From DATGZX01 sp035296965 (GTDB lineage Bacteria > Planctomycetota > Planctomycetia > Gemmatales > Gemmataceae), in NCBI GenBank assembly GCA_035296965.1, contig DATGZX010000146.1, forward strand, positions 1 to 64,000: a stretch of 64,000 nt of DNA. Reading direction: 5' to 3'. The notes beneath the pieces were generated by a model. That model made no database searches, was not told where the DNA came from, and worked only from the letters and a program-made list of their open reading frames with translations. The position numbers and the translations under genes were made by a program. Below are positions 40,918-48,901 of the stretch, in pieces (the stretch's first letter is position 1; each line of letters opens with the position of its first letter).

Positions 40918-42623
40918 GGCATCGCCCTCCCCGTAGGCTGAAGCAACCGCTGGCCCAGCAGGAGCGGGCGGGGAACCCAGGAGAAACGAGCGGGGCGTAC
41001 CGCCTGATTGCGATGGAGCAACAATCGAGCGAATCGCTTGATTGCCGGCGAAAGCCTCCCGGCTCTCAGGTAGCTGAGAAGAAAGCGAAGTTGGTTCGTC
41101 TGGCTTGCCCAAGGCCCGGAAATCTGCGCAAGTACCGCCGCAATGTTGTCGAGCGCCTGCCGGCCCTGTGGGCGGCGCCGCGTGTGCAATGGTTGTCTCG
41201 GATCCAAGAGTACCGCAGGGCCCTCTCCTTCGAGTTGGCGAACCTGGAAGGTACCCGCGTCATTGCCAAGTGCCTCATTACTGAGATAGCAGCCGGCATC
41301 ATGAATTCTTCTAAGCAGTATGCCGGCTTCTCTGATCAGGCGGTGCGATTGCTTCAAGAACTTGGGGCTAACACCAGCATGTTCACGCAGCCAGCGGGGC
41401 AAACAGACGGCGTCCGGGAATGCTTCGATCAGGACGAACGAATCGACACGCCAGGGAGGAACAATGCATTGCCCGAATGCGAGCAAACGTGGACTCGGGA
41501 TCCGGTAACGCTGCAAGCGAAAGAGAATGCCTGCATGGCACAACTCGGGAGAGCGAACGGGGTGCCGTCGCAGCCAACCGCAGATGCGCGCGCCGGGCCT
41601 GATTTCGCGTCGGCAAACGAGTTGAGCCTGGCGTCCAGCACCGATGCTCACCTGCGCCTGACGTTCGAATTGGCGCGGCTCCGGCGGCAACTTGGAGAGG
41701 AAAAGCCAATCCGGAATCTGGCCCTTCAGGCTGTCGTGGAACTCACGCGTCAAGCAGAGGGCTTCACCGTCACACCAAATCACGCCCTGGGTTCCGACGG
41801 CCAAGGGTTTTTCCCGTAGTTCTCGAACGCGGCGCTGATGCAGGAGACGCTTCTCCAGACGGTGGATGCGGAAGGCTGAGAATAGAAGGTCATTCGGACA
41901 GTTGATCTTTCGGATTCGGCATTCGCGCAAATAGGCGCGGAGACAGGTCGCCCGTTCGCTCGAGGAAACCAGGTCATCACTCAGGGTCGCCTCCAAAGCC
42001 GCGAGGTCGCGCCAGCGTTGAGGCCAACCGACTCTACTTCTTAGGCGCGAGCGCTGCCAATCGAGAACACTGATGGATTGGTCCTCGGGGTTGATGAATA
42101 CGTGCTTCGAATACAGGTCGGGGTGATCGATACCACAGTTGTGGATACGGGCCAGGGCCTGGCCGAGCTTCCGGGCGAATTGCTTCCTGCGTCGCTCCGG
42201 TACAGCCGCGCGAGCACGCAAATACTCGCGAAGCTCGACAGCTCCGGCTAGTTCGCGCACAAGCAGGAAGCCGCGGCCATCGTCGTCCTCGCCCTCTGCC
42301 ACCTGCTCTGGACAGTTCACTCCGACCTTCTCCAAGTTGCGCAAGACGCGTGCTTCACGGCACGAACGGGAGACGAATCCGAATCCAGCGATGGCATTGC
42401 GCAACCGTTCAGCCCAGGAGATGTGAAGATCTCGTTTCATGAAGCCAACCAGAGCGGTAGGCCCCGAGCCTATCGTCACCTGCGTGACATGTCGATTGGG
42501 ATGACCGGAGACAATTACTGCCGGCAGAGCCATGAAATCCGCGGCGGTGGTTAGGCCGTTCCGCTGGCAGAATTCTCGATAGCGGGGATTAATCTCGAGA
42601 TATGCCATAATGCCGTCTACCAT
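40914..42623 (-). CDS. LPS-kinase-family protein with two kinase-like halves, 569 aa
   Basis: The N-terminal half has GFLLVRELAGAVELREYLRA, the catalytic loop HNCGIDHPDLYSKHVFIN and the metal site VLDWQRSRL, as in WaaP/InaA kinases. The C-terminal half (about 320-560) repeats the fold (FHDSLKGQIPDWLF, SFVLIEAFPDAVCLP, RIHDAGCYLSNEALG, VLLDPRQPL), but its catalytic Asp is replaced by Asn/Glu-type residues. That half may be inactive. The frame is open up to 43118; the start at 42623 is chosen because upstream sequence overlaps the waaF-like gene. Probably modifies core sugars together with its downstream neighbour. Confidence 0.7.
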   Translation of the reverse strand: MVDGIMAYLEINPRYREFCQRNGLTTAADFMALPAVIVSGHPNRHVTQVTIGSGPTALVGFMKRDLHISWAERLRNAIAGFGFVSRSCREARVLRNLEKVGVNCPEQVAEGEDDDGRGFLLVRELAGAVELREYLRARAAVPERRRKQFARKLGQALARIHNCGIDHPDLYSKHVFINPEDQSISVLDWQRSRLRSRVGWPQRWRDLAALEATLSDDLVSSSERATCLRAYLRECRIRKINCPNDLLFSAFRIHRLEKRLLHQRRVRELREKPLAVGTQGVIWCDGEALCLTREFHDSLKGQIPDWLFLSKLPPEPRQFERQAQVSIGAGRQAQLVCRREIRPGARICGWLRRHPVRSPELCHAGILFRLQRYRIPSPRLLAFGQCIVPPWRVDSFVLIEAFPDAVCLPRWLREHAGVSPKFLKQSHRLIREAGILLRRIHDAGCYLSNEALGNDAGTFQVRQLEGEGPAVLLDPRQPLHTRRRPQGRQALDNIAAVLAQISGPWASQTNQLRFLLSYLRAGRLSPAIKRFARLLLHRNQAVRPARFSWVPRPLLLGQRLLQPTGRAMP

Positions 42624-42703
42624 TCTCGCATCTTCGAGCTTCTCACTGCACTTGATATCCGAGCGGGTTGAGGAAGTAAGCGGAGACCTTTTCAGTACAC
42701 CCG

Positions 42704-43771
42704 TTAACCAGCGGCCCGTCGACGGCTGTCGCGGACCTGTCTTCCGTACTGCCCGAGCATTGCAGCCGCGGCTCCGTACACTTCTGCCGGAGTCAACAGC
42801 TTCATGCAGCGGTGGTCGAGTGGGCAGACCCGCTGCTGGCACGGCCCGCACTCGACCTGCTTCTGTATGTGGACCGCCTTGGCGTAGTACGTCTCGGTCC
42901 AGGCCATGTGTGTCGGGCCAAAGAGCGTAATCACCGGTCGATTGAACGCGGCCGCGAAGTGTCGCGGTCCACTGTCCGTGGTGATGAGAAGGTCGCAGCG
43001 CCGGACACACGCCTTCGTCAATCCCAGGGAAGGCTTGCAATCGGCCAGCGAATGGACGGACAGCGACCCGGACCTTGACACGATGGTTTGGGCAGTCTTG
43101 CGTTCGGAGGGCCCGCACAGAATCAGGACTTTGCAGCCGAGCCCGTCGACGATGTCACGGGCAAGGCGGGCAAAATACTCGGTCGGCCAATGCTTGGCCG
43201 TGCCGAACGCCCCTCCCGGATTCAGACAAACGACCGCATCGCCCCTGGCAAGGTCAGCCTGACGCCAGACATTGTCGGCCGTTGCCTCATCATGAGGGGT
43301 CGTGAAGAGTTCCATGCGATGCGAAGGGGTGCAACCCAAGTGCTGGACAAGCCGGTTGTAGGCGTCGAGGACAGGGCTGGCAATCAACCGGCCCCGTTCA
43401 TCGCGCACGGGCTCGAAACGATCTGTCAGAAGACAGGACCGGCCGTACCGGCTGTAGCCGATTCTGCGCCGGCAGTTTCCCAGCCAGGCCACGAGTGCAC
43501 TGCGAAAGGAATTGGGAAAAAGCAGAGCCAGCTCCACATGTTCGCGGCGTAAGCGGGATACAACTGACCAGAAACGCTGATTTCTGGGACCCCTGGGATC
43601 GAACAACACCATCTCTCGGCCCCATGGCGCCCCTTCGAGAACTCCGCCAATGTACGGTTTTAGAACGTGGAGAATGGGAGCGCGCGGGAAACGTTCGCTA
43701 AGGGCGCGCACGGCAGGCGTAGCCATGACGGCGTCGCCAATCCAGTTCGGCCAGAAGACCGCAATCTTCAT
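42704..43771 (-). CDS. waaF: Heptosyltransferase, WaaF/GT9 family, 355 aa
   Basis: Begins KIAVFWPNWIGDAVMATPAV, the usual start of ADP-heptose:LPS heptosyltransferases. The nucleotide-binding C-terminal half reads VVCLNPGGAFGTAKHWPTEY, then VLILCGPSERKTA and LLITTDSGPRHFAAAFNRPV, TLFGPTHMAWTETY. A final Cys-rich segment (C-G-P-C-Q-Q-R-V-C-P-L-D-H-R-C) is common in this family. It transfers heptose from ADP-heptose made by the hldE product next door. In operon with hldE (33-bp gap). Confidence 0.85.
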   Translation of the reverse strand: MKIAVFWPNWIGDAVMATPAVRALSERFPRAPILHVLKPYIGGVLEGAPWGREMVLFDPRGPRNQRFWSVVSRLRREHVELALLFPNSFRSALVAWLGNCRRRIGYSRYGRSCLLTDRFEPVRDERGRLIASPVLDAYNRLVQHLGCTPSHRMELFTTPHDEATADNVWRQADLARGDAVVCLNPGGAFGTAKHWPTEYFARLARDIVDGLGCKVLILCGPSERKTAQTIVSRSGSLSVHSLADCKPSLGLTKACVRRCDLLITTDSGPRHFAAAFNRPVITLFGPTHMAWTETYYAKAVHIQKQVECGPCQQRVCPLDHRCMKLLTPAEVYGAAAAMLGQYGRQVRDSRRRAAG

Positions 43772-43804
43772 GATTGCAATTGAATCTCCACCCCGCTGCC
43801 CAAT

Positions 43805-45280
43805 CTATGCCGCGCCAAGTTTCTGCAGGGCACGGGTCGTTGAATAGCCTTCGCGCAAGGGAGCCAGATGGACGCGGCCGCCGTAGGACTCGACAAAAGC
43901 GGCTCCCACGACCTCCTCCTTGCGATAATCGGCCCCCTTGACGAGAACATCCGGCCGAAGGGCATGGATTAGCGACTGCGGCGTCACTTCTTCGAAGACG
44001 GTGATGTAGTCGACGGCCTGCAACCCGGCCAGTACAAACGCACGCGCTTCCTCACTATTGACGGGCCGATTGGGGCCCTTGATCGCCCTCACGCTGGCAT
44101 CGCTGTTGAGGCCGACAACCAGCAAGTCAGCCTGGGCTCGGGCCTCCTGGAGATATTGAACGTGTCCTGCGTGAAGCAGATCGAAACAGCCGTTGGTGAA
44201 TGCAATACGTTGGCCCAGGCGGCGCCGGCTTTCCAACTCGTGCTGCAAAATTGAGCGGATGAGCAGTTTTTGCGATCCGTTTGGGCCATGCCGCAGCAGG
44301 TCGCGAAGTATTTCATCGCGCGTAACTGTCGCGACGCCGATCTTCTCGACTTCAAGCCCACCAGCCACGTTGGCCAGGCGGATGGCGGGATCATAGTCGG
44401 CTCCCGCGGCGAGCGCCATTCCCAGGACGCTCATGACCATGTCGCCGGCCCCCGTAATGTCATACACTTGTCGCGGCCGCGTCGGGAAGACTTGCCGGCG
44501 GCCGTCGCGATGCTCCAGCGCCATGCCATCTTTGTCGAGCGTGATGATGGCCGCCTCCATATCGAGTTGCTTGCGAAGCTGGCAGGCGGCCTCCAGGGCT
44601 TCCTCGGTCGTCTCCAGCGTGCGGCCGGTGGCCAGGCCGGCCTCGAGACGATTGGGGGTCATGGCGGAACAACCGTGATACTTGCTGTAGTCGCGGCCAC
44701 GAATGGGGTCGGCAAGGACGCGCAAACCTCGTTTGCGAGCTTCGCTGATGATCGCGGACAGCACGCGCGGCGTGCAAACCCCCTTGTCGTAATCGCTGAC
44801 GAGCACCACGTCGGTCTTGGCAAGCTGGCGGGCAATGGCCTGAACTAGCTCCGCTTCCACGGATGCTGCCACTGCCGCCCGGGTCTCGTAGTCCACGCGG
44901 ATCATCTGCTGAGGGTGGCGGTGCTGCGCCCTGCCGATGAAGCGTTCCTTGACTGTGCTCGGCCGTTCCGGATCGGGCACGACACTCTGGTCGCTGATGC
45001 CCAGATCTGTGAGAATGGAGCGGATGCGATTGCCGTCAACGTCTCGACCGACAACTCCAGCCAGCGCGACGTTGGCCCCGAGTGCGCGCAGCATGGTGGC
45101 CACGCTGCTGGCTCCGCCCAGGCGTTCCTCCCGCGTGTCGGCGCGCAGCAGGATTACCGGCGCTTCTTGACTGATACGCTCGGCGTCGCCCCAGACATAG
45201 CGGTCCAGCATCAAGTCGCCCACGACCAGGACGTTCGGCTGTCCCAGGTTCTGCACCAAGTCGATAAGATCGGCCGACAT
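43805..45280 (-). CDS. hldE: Bifunctional heptose-7-phosphate kinase / heptose-1-phosphate adenylyltransferase, 491 aa
   Basis: Residues 15-325 are a PfkB/ribokinase-type kinase (VLVVGDLMLDRYVWGDAERI, GGASSVATMLRALG, DPIRGRDYSKYHG, and the anion hole D-I-T-G-A-G-D). Residues 350-490 are a cytidylyltransferase-like domain (FTNGCFDLLHAGHVQYLQEA with the HAGH site, VGLNSDASVRAIKGPNRPVN, VLVKGADYRKEEVVG). Both halves are intact. Together they make ADP-D-glycero-beta-D-manno-heptose for the LPS core; a gmhA isomerase and gmhB phosphatase are not visible in the window. Confidence 0.95.
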   Translation of the reverse strand: MSADLIDLVQNLGQPNVLVVGDLMLDRYVWGDAERISQEAPVILLRADTREERLGGASSVATMLRALGANVALAGVVGRDVDGNRIRSILTDLGISDQSVVPDPERPSTVKERFIGRAQHRHPQQMIRVDYETRAAVAASVEAELVQAIARQLAKTDVVLVSDYDKGVCTPRVLSAIISEARKRGLRVLADPIRGRDYSKYHGCSAMTPNRLEAGLATGRTLETTEEALEAACQLRKQLDMEAAIITLDKDGMALEHRDGRRQVFPTRPRQVYDITGAGDMVMSVLGMALAAGADYDPAIRLANVAGGLEVEKIGVATVTRDEILRDLLRHGPNGSQKLLIRSILQHELESRRRLGQRIAFTNGCFDLLHAGHVQYLQEARAQADLLVVGLNSDASVRAIKGPNRPVNSEEARAFVLAGLQAVDYITVFEEVTPQSLIHALRPDVLVKGADYRKEEVVGAAFVESYGGRVHLAPLREGYSTTRALQKLGAA

Positions 45281-45324
45281 GAGCCCCTCTCGGAAACCGG
45301 TATCTGTTAGCCACGAGGTTGACG

Positions 45325-46338
45325 CTAGGCTGCCGCCTCGGCAGGAGTTAGCGGATACCCTTGCATGGCAAGCCGCTGCGCCACGGCGGCGTGAAGAAGT
45401 GGCAGCAGAATTTCGTGGTGGCCGATCAATTCAATTCCCTGGGCAGCCGGCCGATCAAGCACGTTGACTCTGCTGCGATACTGAACCTGCTTATCCACAT
45501 TAACGGTCACGAGGCCGTCGAGGTTGTGACCAAAATTGCGGACCACGCTTACGGCCTTCAGGAGCACCTCCGGCAGCACGACGGCACTTCCCAAGTTCAG
45601 CCAGACTCCGTCCTGCATCAGCGACACCACGCTGCACAGCCGGCGGAAATCGATCATGGACGCTTCACCGAGCGCCGCGCCGGAAACATGCGGGTGCATG
45701 TGCACGATGTCCGTGCCGAGAGCCACGTGAATCGTGCAGGGAATGCCGGCCCTGTAGGCGGCCAGCACCAGACTGCAATCGGCATGGGGACAATCGAGTT
45801 CGTCCATATGCCTGCCGAGCGCCGCGCCCAAGCCCACTTCATGCTCCGCGCCGGCGCGAGCCGCCACCGCAAAGGCGTCGGCCGTCTCTCTGGCCATGCC
45901 GAATTTGCCGGCGGGTAGCTGACTTTCAACGTCTTCACTGGTCTTGCCCGCCCAGGCCAGTTCGAAATCATGGATGGCTGCGGCACCATTGAGGACCACT
46001 GCGCTGATAAGACCGCGGTTGACCCAATCGATAAGGTAGGGTCCGCAACCGGTTTTGATGACATGAGCGCCCAAGGCGGCCACAGTCGTGCAGCGATTCT
46101 CGTACGCGCGGCAAAGGTGATCGCGAATGCGGCGCAAATCGTTGCCCGCCAACTGCCGCGGCAAGGAGTCGATCCAGTCGCCCACGGAAGTACCGGCTTC
46201 CATCGGGTGTCCAAGATCTTCAACGAAGACCTTGGAAGGGCGGGATCTCAGCTCATAGGTCTTCAGGCCGCGCAGATCGAATGGTTTTAGGCCTTCCGTT
46301 GTAGCGGGAGCCGAACTATATCCAGAGGGTGCGCTCAT
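45325..46338 (-). CDS. Deoxyhypusine-synthase-like protein, 337 aa
   Basis: Conserved-looking segments: GAHVIKTGCGPYLIDWVNRG, ISAVVLNGAAAIHDFELAWA, AAYRAGIPCTIHVALGTDIV, HMHPHVSGAALGEASMIDFR and VWLNLGSAVVLPEVLLKAVS. Their order and spacing recall the deoxyhypusine synthase fold (G-T-S-N/V-T-T-A-G-G segment, then the inner H-x-P and later G-G-G-V). The catalytic Lys of true synthases is not evident, and bacteria with eIF5A-like modification are rare, so another NAD-binding role is likely. It sits between lpxK and hldE, which hints at a link to LPS or sugar metabolism. Moderately sure of the fold, unsure of function. Confidence 0.55.
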   Translation of the reverse strand: MSAPSGYSSAPATTEGLKPFDLRGLKTYELRSRPSKVFVEDLGHPMEAGTSVGDWIDSLPRQLAGNDLRRIRDHLCRAYENRCTTVAALGAHVIKTGCGPYLIDWVNRGLISAVVLNGAAAIHDFELAWAGKTSEDVESQLPAGKFGMARETADAFAVAARAGAEHEVGLGAALGRHMDELDCPHADCSLVLAAYRAGIPCTIHVALGTDIVHMHPHVSGAALGEASMIDFRRLCSVVSLMQDGVWLNLGSAVVLPEVLLKAVSVVRNFGHNLDGLVTVNVDKQVQYRSRVNVLDRPAAQGIELIGHHEILLPLLHAAVAQRLAMQGYPLTPAEAAA

Positions 46339-46409
46339 AACTTCCTCGCTTCCTTGCTATGAAGTGAAGCGTCCGGAGAAGGGACGGCCGAGACAGCTAG
46401 ACGCCATGC

Positions 46410-47471
46410 TCAGCTTCCGGCACGCAGCACTTCTTGGAGTTTGCGGTCAAGCGCTGCTTGCCCGACCTCGACGTGAAGGCAGATTTGCAAGGCCCACAGC
46501 GGCCGTCCACCTACCTTGGCGAGACGCAGCTTGACCAAGTCCTTTTGGGTCGTAACGATCACGCAATCCTTTGCCTGCTGTCCTGCCCAGGCGCGCAAGC
46601 TTTCCACGTCCACCCGCGTATAGTCGTGGTGATCGGGAAAGGCCCGGAACGCTTCCAGACTGGCTCCCAGGTTCTGGAGTGTTTTGCGGAACGCATCGGG
46701 ATTGCCGATCCCGCAGAACGCTGCCACTGGACCCCGACAAAGCTCATTCAGTAGCGCCGTGAGCCGCTCGCTGTTGATCATCTCCACGGGCCGGTGCGTC
46801 GTTTCCACGATCGCAACGTTCGGAGCTACATTCTGGACAGTTTCGCGCAGGCTCCGCAGCGCTGCCTCATCGACCTGATCGCACCGGGTGAGCAAGATTG
46901 CGCCTGCGCGGCGAAGACTCCTTGGCGGCTCACGCAAGAGCCCTCGCGGAAAGAGATGGCCGTGGCCCCAGGGATTCGTGGCATCCACCAGGACCAGGTC
47001 CAGGTCGCGCCGCAGACGGCGGTGCTGAAAGCCGTCGTCCAGGATCAGGACCTCGCTCTCCAGTTCCTCGATCGCGGTCCTGGCGAGAACAACCCGATCC
47101 GGCCCCTGAAGGTGGGGCACGTCCGGGAGGTTCTCTTCCAAAACCAGTGCCTCGTCATTCCGGCCCCCAACGCTGCCATAACCACGACTGAGGATCGCCA
47201 CGCGCAGGCCTTCGCGCCGGTAGAAACGGGCGACATACTCGACACAGGGCGTTTTGCCCGTGCCGCCCAGCGTGAGATTGCCGACGCTGACCACGGGCAC
47301 CGCCACGCGATAGCTGCGCTTCCATCGCTTGGTGTAAAGCCAGTTTCGCAATGCGGCCGCCCAGCCATAGGGCGTGCTCAGCAGCTGCAAGCCGAGCCGC
47401 TGTAAACCTGGCCCTAGACCGCGCGCTTGTCCGCCGACCAAGGCTCGAAAATAATCCGCGGAGTAGGTCAA
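46410..47471 (-). CDS. lpxK: Tetraacyldisaccharide 4'-kinase, 353 aa
   Basis: P-loop region VVSVGNLTLGGTGKTPCVEY (about 60-79), a strict LpxK signature, then RVAILSRGYG, LILDDGFQHRRLRRDLDLVL (DDGFQH) and VDATNPWGHGHLFPRGLLRE. The N-terminal membrane-associated helix (LQLLSTPYGWAAALRNWLY) is also typical. LpxK adds the 4'-phosphate of lipid A at the inner membrane. Its presence together with hldE and waaF supports a real lipid A-core LPS in this organism. First gene of the minus-strand LPS series. Confidence 0.95.
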   Translation of the reverse strand: MTYSADYFRALVGGQARGLGPGLQRLGLQLLSTPYGWAAALRNWLYTKRWKRSYRVAVPVVSVGNLTLGGTGKTPCVEYVARFYRREGLRVAILSRGYGSVGGRNDEALVLEENLPDVPHLQGPDRVVLARTAIEELESEVLILDDGFQHRRLRRDLDLVLVDATNPWGHGHLFPRGLLREPPRSLRRAGAILLTRCDQVDEAALRSLRETVQNVAPNVAIVETTHRPVEMINSERLTALLNELCRGPVAAFCGIGNPDAFRKTLQNLGASLEAFRAFPDHHDYTRVDVESLRAWAGQQAKDCVIVTTQKDLVKLRLAKVGGRPLWALQICLHVEVGQAALDRKLQEVLRAGS

Positions 47472-47616
47472 TGAGTGTGACTCGGTCGCTCAAGTTTTCG
47501 GCCCGACCCTCAGGCGAGACAGTTATAGCCCGAGCCGTGTTTTGCTGTCAACCGGAGTAGGTACGGAGTGTCTCCGCAAGCATTCGACTGTGCCGGCTTG
47601 GCGTGGTGCGTTGCGG

Positions 47617-48630
47617 TCAATCGATCGTGCAGACGACCGGAATGGTCAACGTCTCGGGAGCCGGCTTGCGAATCAGGACCTGCACGTTGCTCCGCAACGA
47701 ATCGCCATGGATCTGCGCGCGATCCACGCGGATCTTCAAAGTGGCCATGTTATTGGGCCCTTGCGCCCAGGTGCAGGTGATGGCAGCGTCGTCCACGAGC
47801 ACATGTTCGATGACGACCTTCTCATCCGAATTGTCGCGCAGCAAGACAATGCGCGCCGGCAACGGCTGTCCGTTATGCGCTTCCAGAGTGACATGGTCGG
47901 GAGCGACCGTCAGGTGCTGCGGGGCACGCTTGACAATCGTCAGCGGCACTCTGAGGTTCCCATAAGCAGGATCATCGCTGTAGATATCCAGGTACTCTTC
48001 ATGCCTGCCGTCCGGGTAGTCTTCCGTCACTTCGAGTTGGATTCGATAAACGGTGTTGCCCTTGCGGTCGTGGCCTCGTTCGGCCACATGGGCCTTCAGG
48101 CCGGTGGAACTTCCGCGCACGTCCGTAACCGTAAGAGGCTTCTTCCGAAAATCGGTGACGGTTACCTCCCGCCCGGTCGCCTTGTCCACATGGAAGACGA
48201 TGGCCGCAGGTTGCACCATGACTTCGGTGACGACACGGGCACGTAGCTGGAGTTCCGCCTCGCGCAGCTCATTGCCGCATTGATAGCTCAAATGCACGCT
48301 CCAGGTGTGCGGCCCGGGGGCTTGACTGAGAGTGTGGACTTCGAGATCTACTTTCCCTTGCTCGCCTGGTTTATAGGTGGTCTGTGCGACATTCGGCTTG
48401 AGGCAGCCGCAGCTTCCTAGAACGCGGAGGATCTCCACCGTCTCGGGGCCTTGGTTCACGAAAGTGAAATGATGCACCATGGGCGCGCTGCTACGCACCG
48501 TCCCTGCATCGGCATGCGGTTCTGCAAAGAGAAGATCGGCGCGCGCATTGTTTGTGGCCACAACAAAACACGAGGCTGCGACAACCCATCGCATCCACGC
48601 GCTCCTTCCGCTCGTCGATATCCTGCCCAT
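47617..48630 (-). CDS. Exported DUF1573-domain protein, 337 aa
   Basis: Signal peptide at about 12-31 (WVVAASCFVVATNNARA). The first domain has the DUF1573 mark VEILRVLGSCGCLKPNVAQT (C-G-C-x-K/P) and the following strand set (YKPGEQGKVDLEVHT). Further beta-sandwich-like domains fill 130-337 (QPAAIVFHVDKATGREVTVT, PAYGNLRVPLTIVKRAPQHL, APDHVTLEAHNGQPLPARIV). Such proteins are very abundant in planctomycetes and probably periplasmic; their role is unknown. Start ATG 48630, though the second Met at residue 12 is equally plausible for the signal peptide. Confidence 0.75.
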   Translation of the reverse strand: MGRISTSGRSAWMRWVVAASCFVVATNNARADLLFAEPHADAGTVRSSAPMVHHFTFVNQGPETVEILRVLGSCGCLKPNVAQTTYKPGEQGKVDLEVHTLSQAPGPHTWSVHLSYQCGNELREAELQLRARVVTEVMVQPAAIVFHVDKATGREVTVTDFRKKPLTVTDVRGSSTGLKAHVAERGHDRKGNTVYRIQLEVTEDYPDGRHEEYLDIYSDDPAYGNLRVPLTIVKRAPQHLTVAPDHVTLEAHNGQPLPARIVLLRDNSDEKVVIEHVLVDDAAITCTWAQGPNNMATLKIRVDRAQIHGDSLRSNVQVLIRKPAPETLTIPVVCTID

Positions 48631-48901
48631 CTCTTGCTCCGGTATAAGGTTACGTGGCGATTGCGCACCAATCGACCTCGCGGGCAGGAATACCCGATTC
48701 TAGCTTCCATTGCAATGTCTTTTACAAATGGAGAGTTTTGCGCGGATGTGCGGAATAGGCAAAGGAGCGAGTTTCGGCCGGCAAACGGATTGTTACATTC
48801 TTTTTGGCAGTTGCAGCCCAAAAGAGTGAACGAAATTCATGACCGCACCCCACTATTAAACTTGAGCATTGTCACGCCGCTACGAATCGGAGGAATCTGC
48901 C

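Noticed and set aside
40887..41819. 310-aa open frame on the plus strand
   Set aside because: Antisense to two LPS-kinase genes with recognisable catalytic loops; content is low-complexity.
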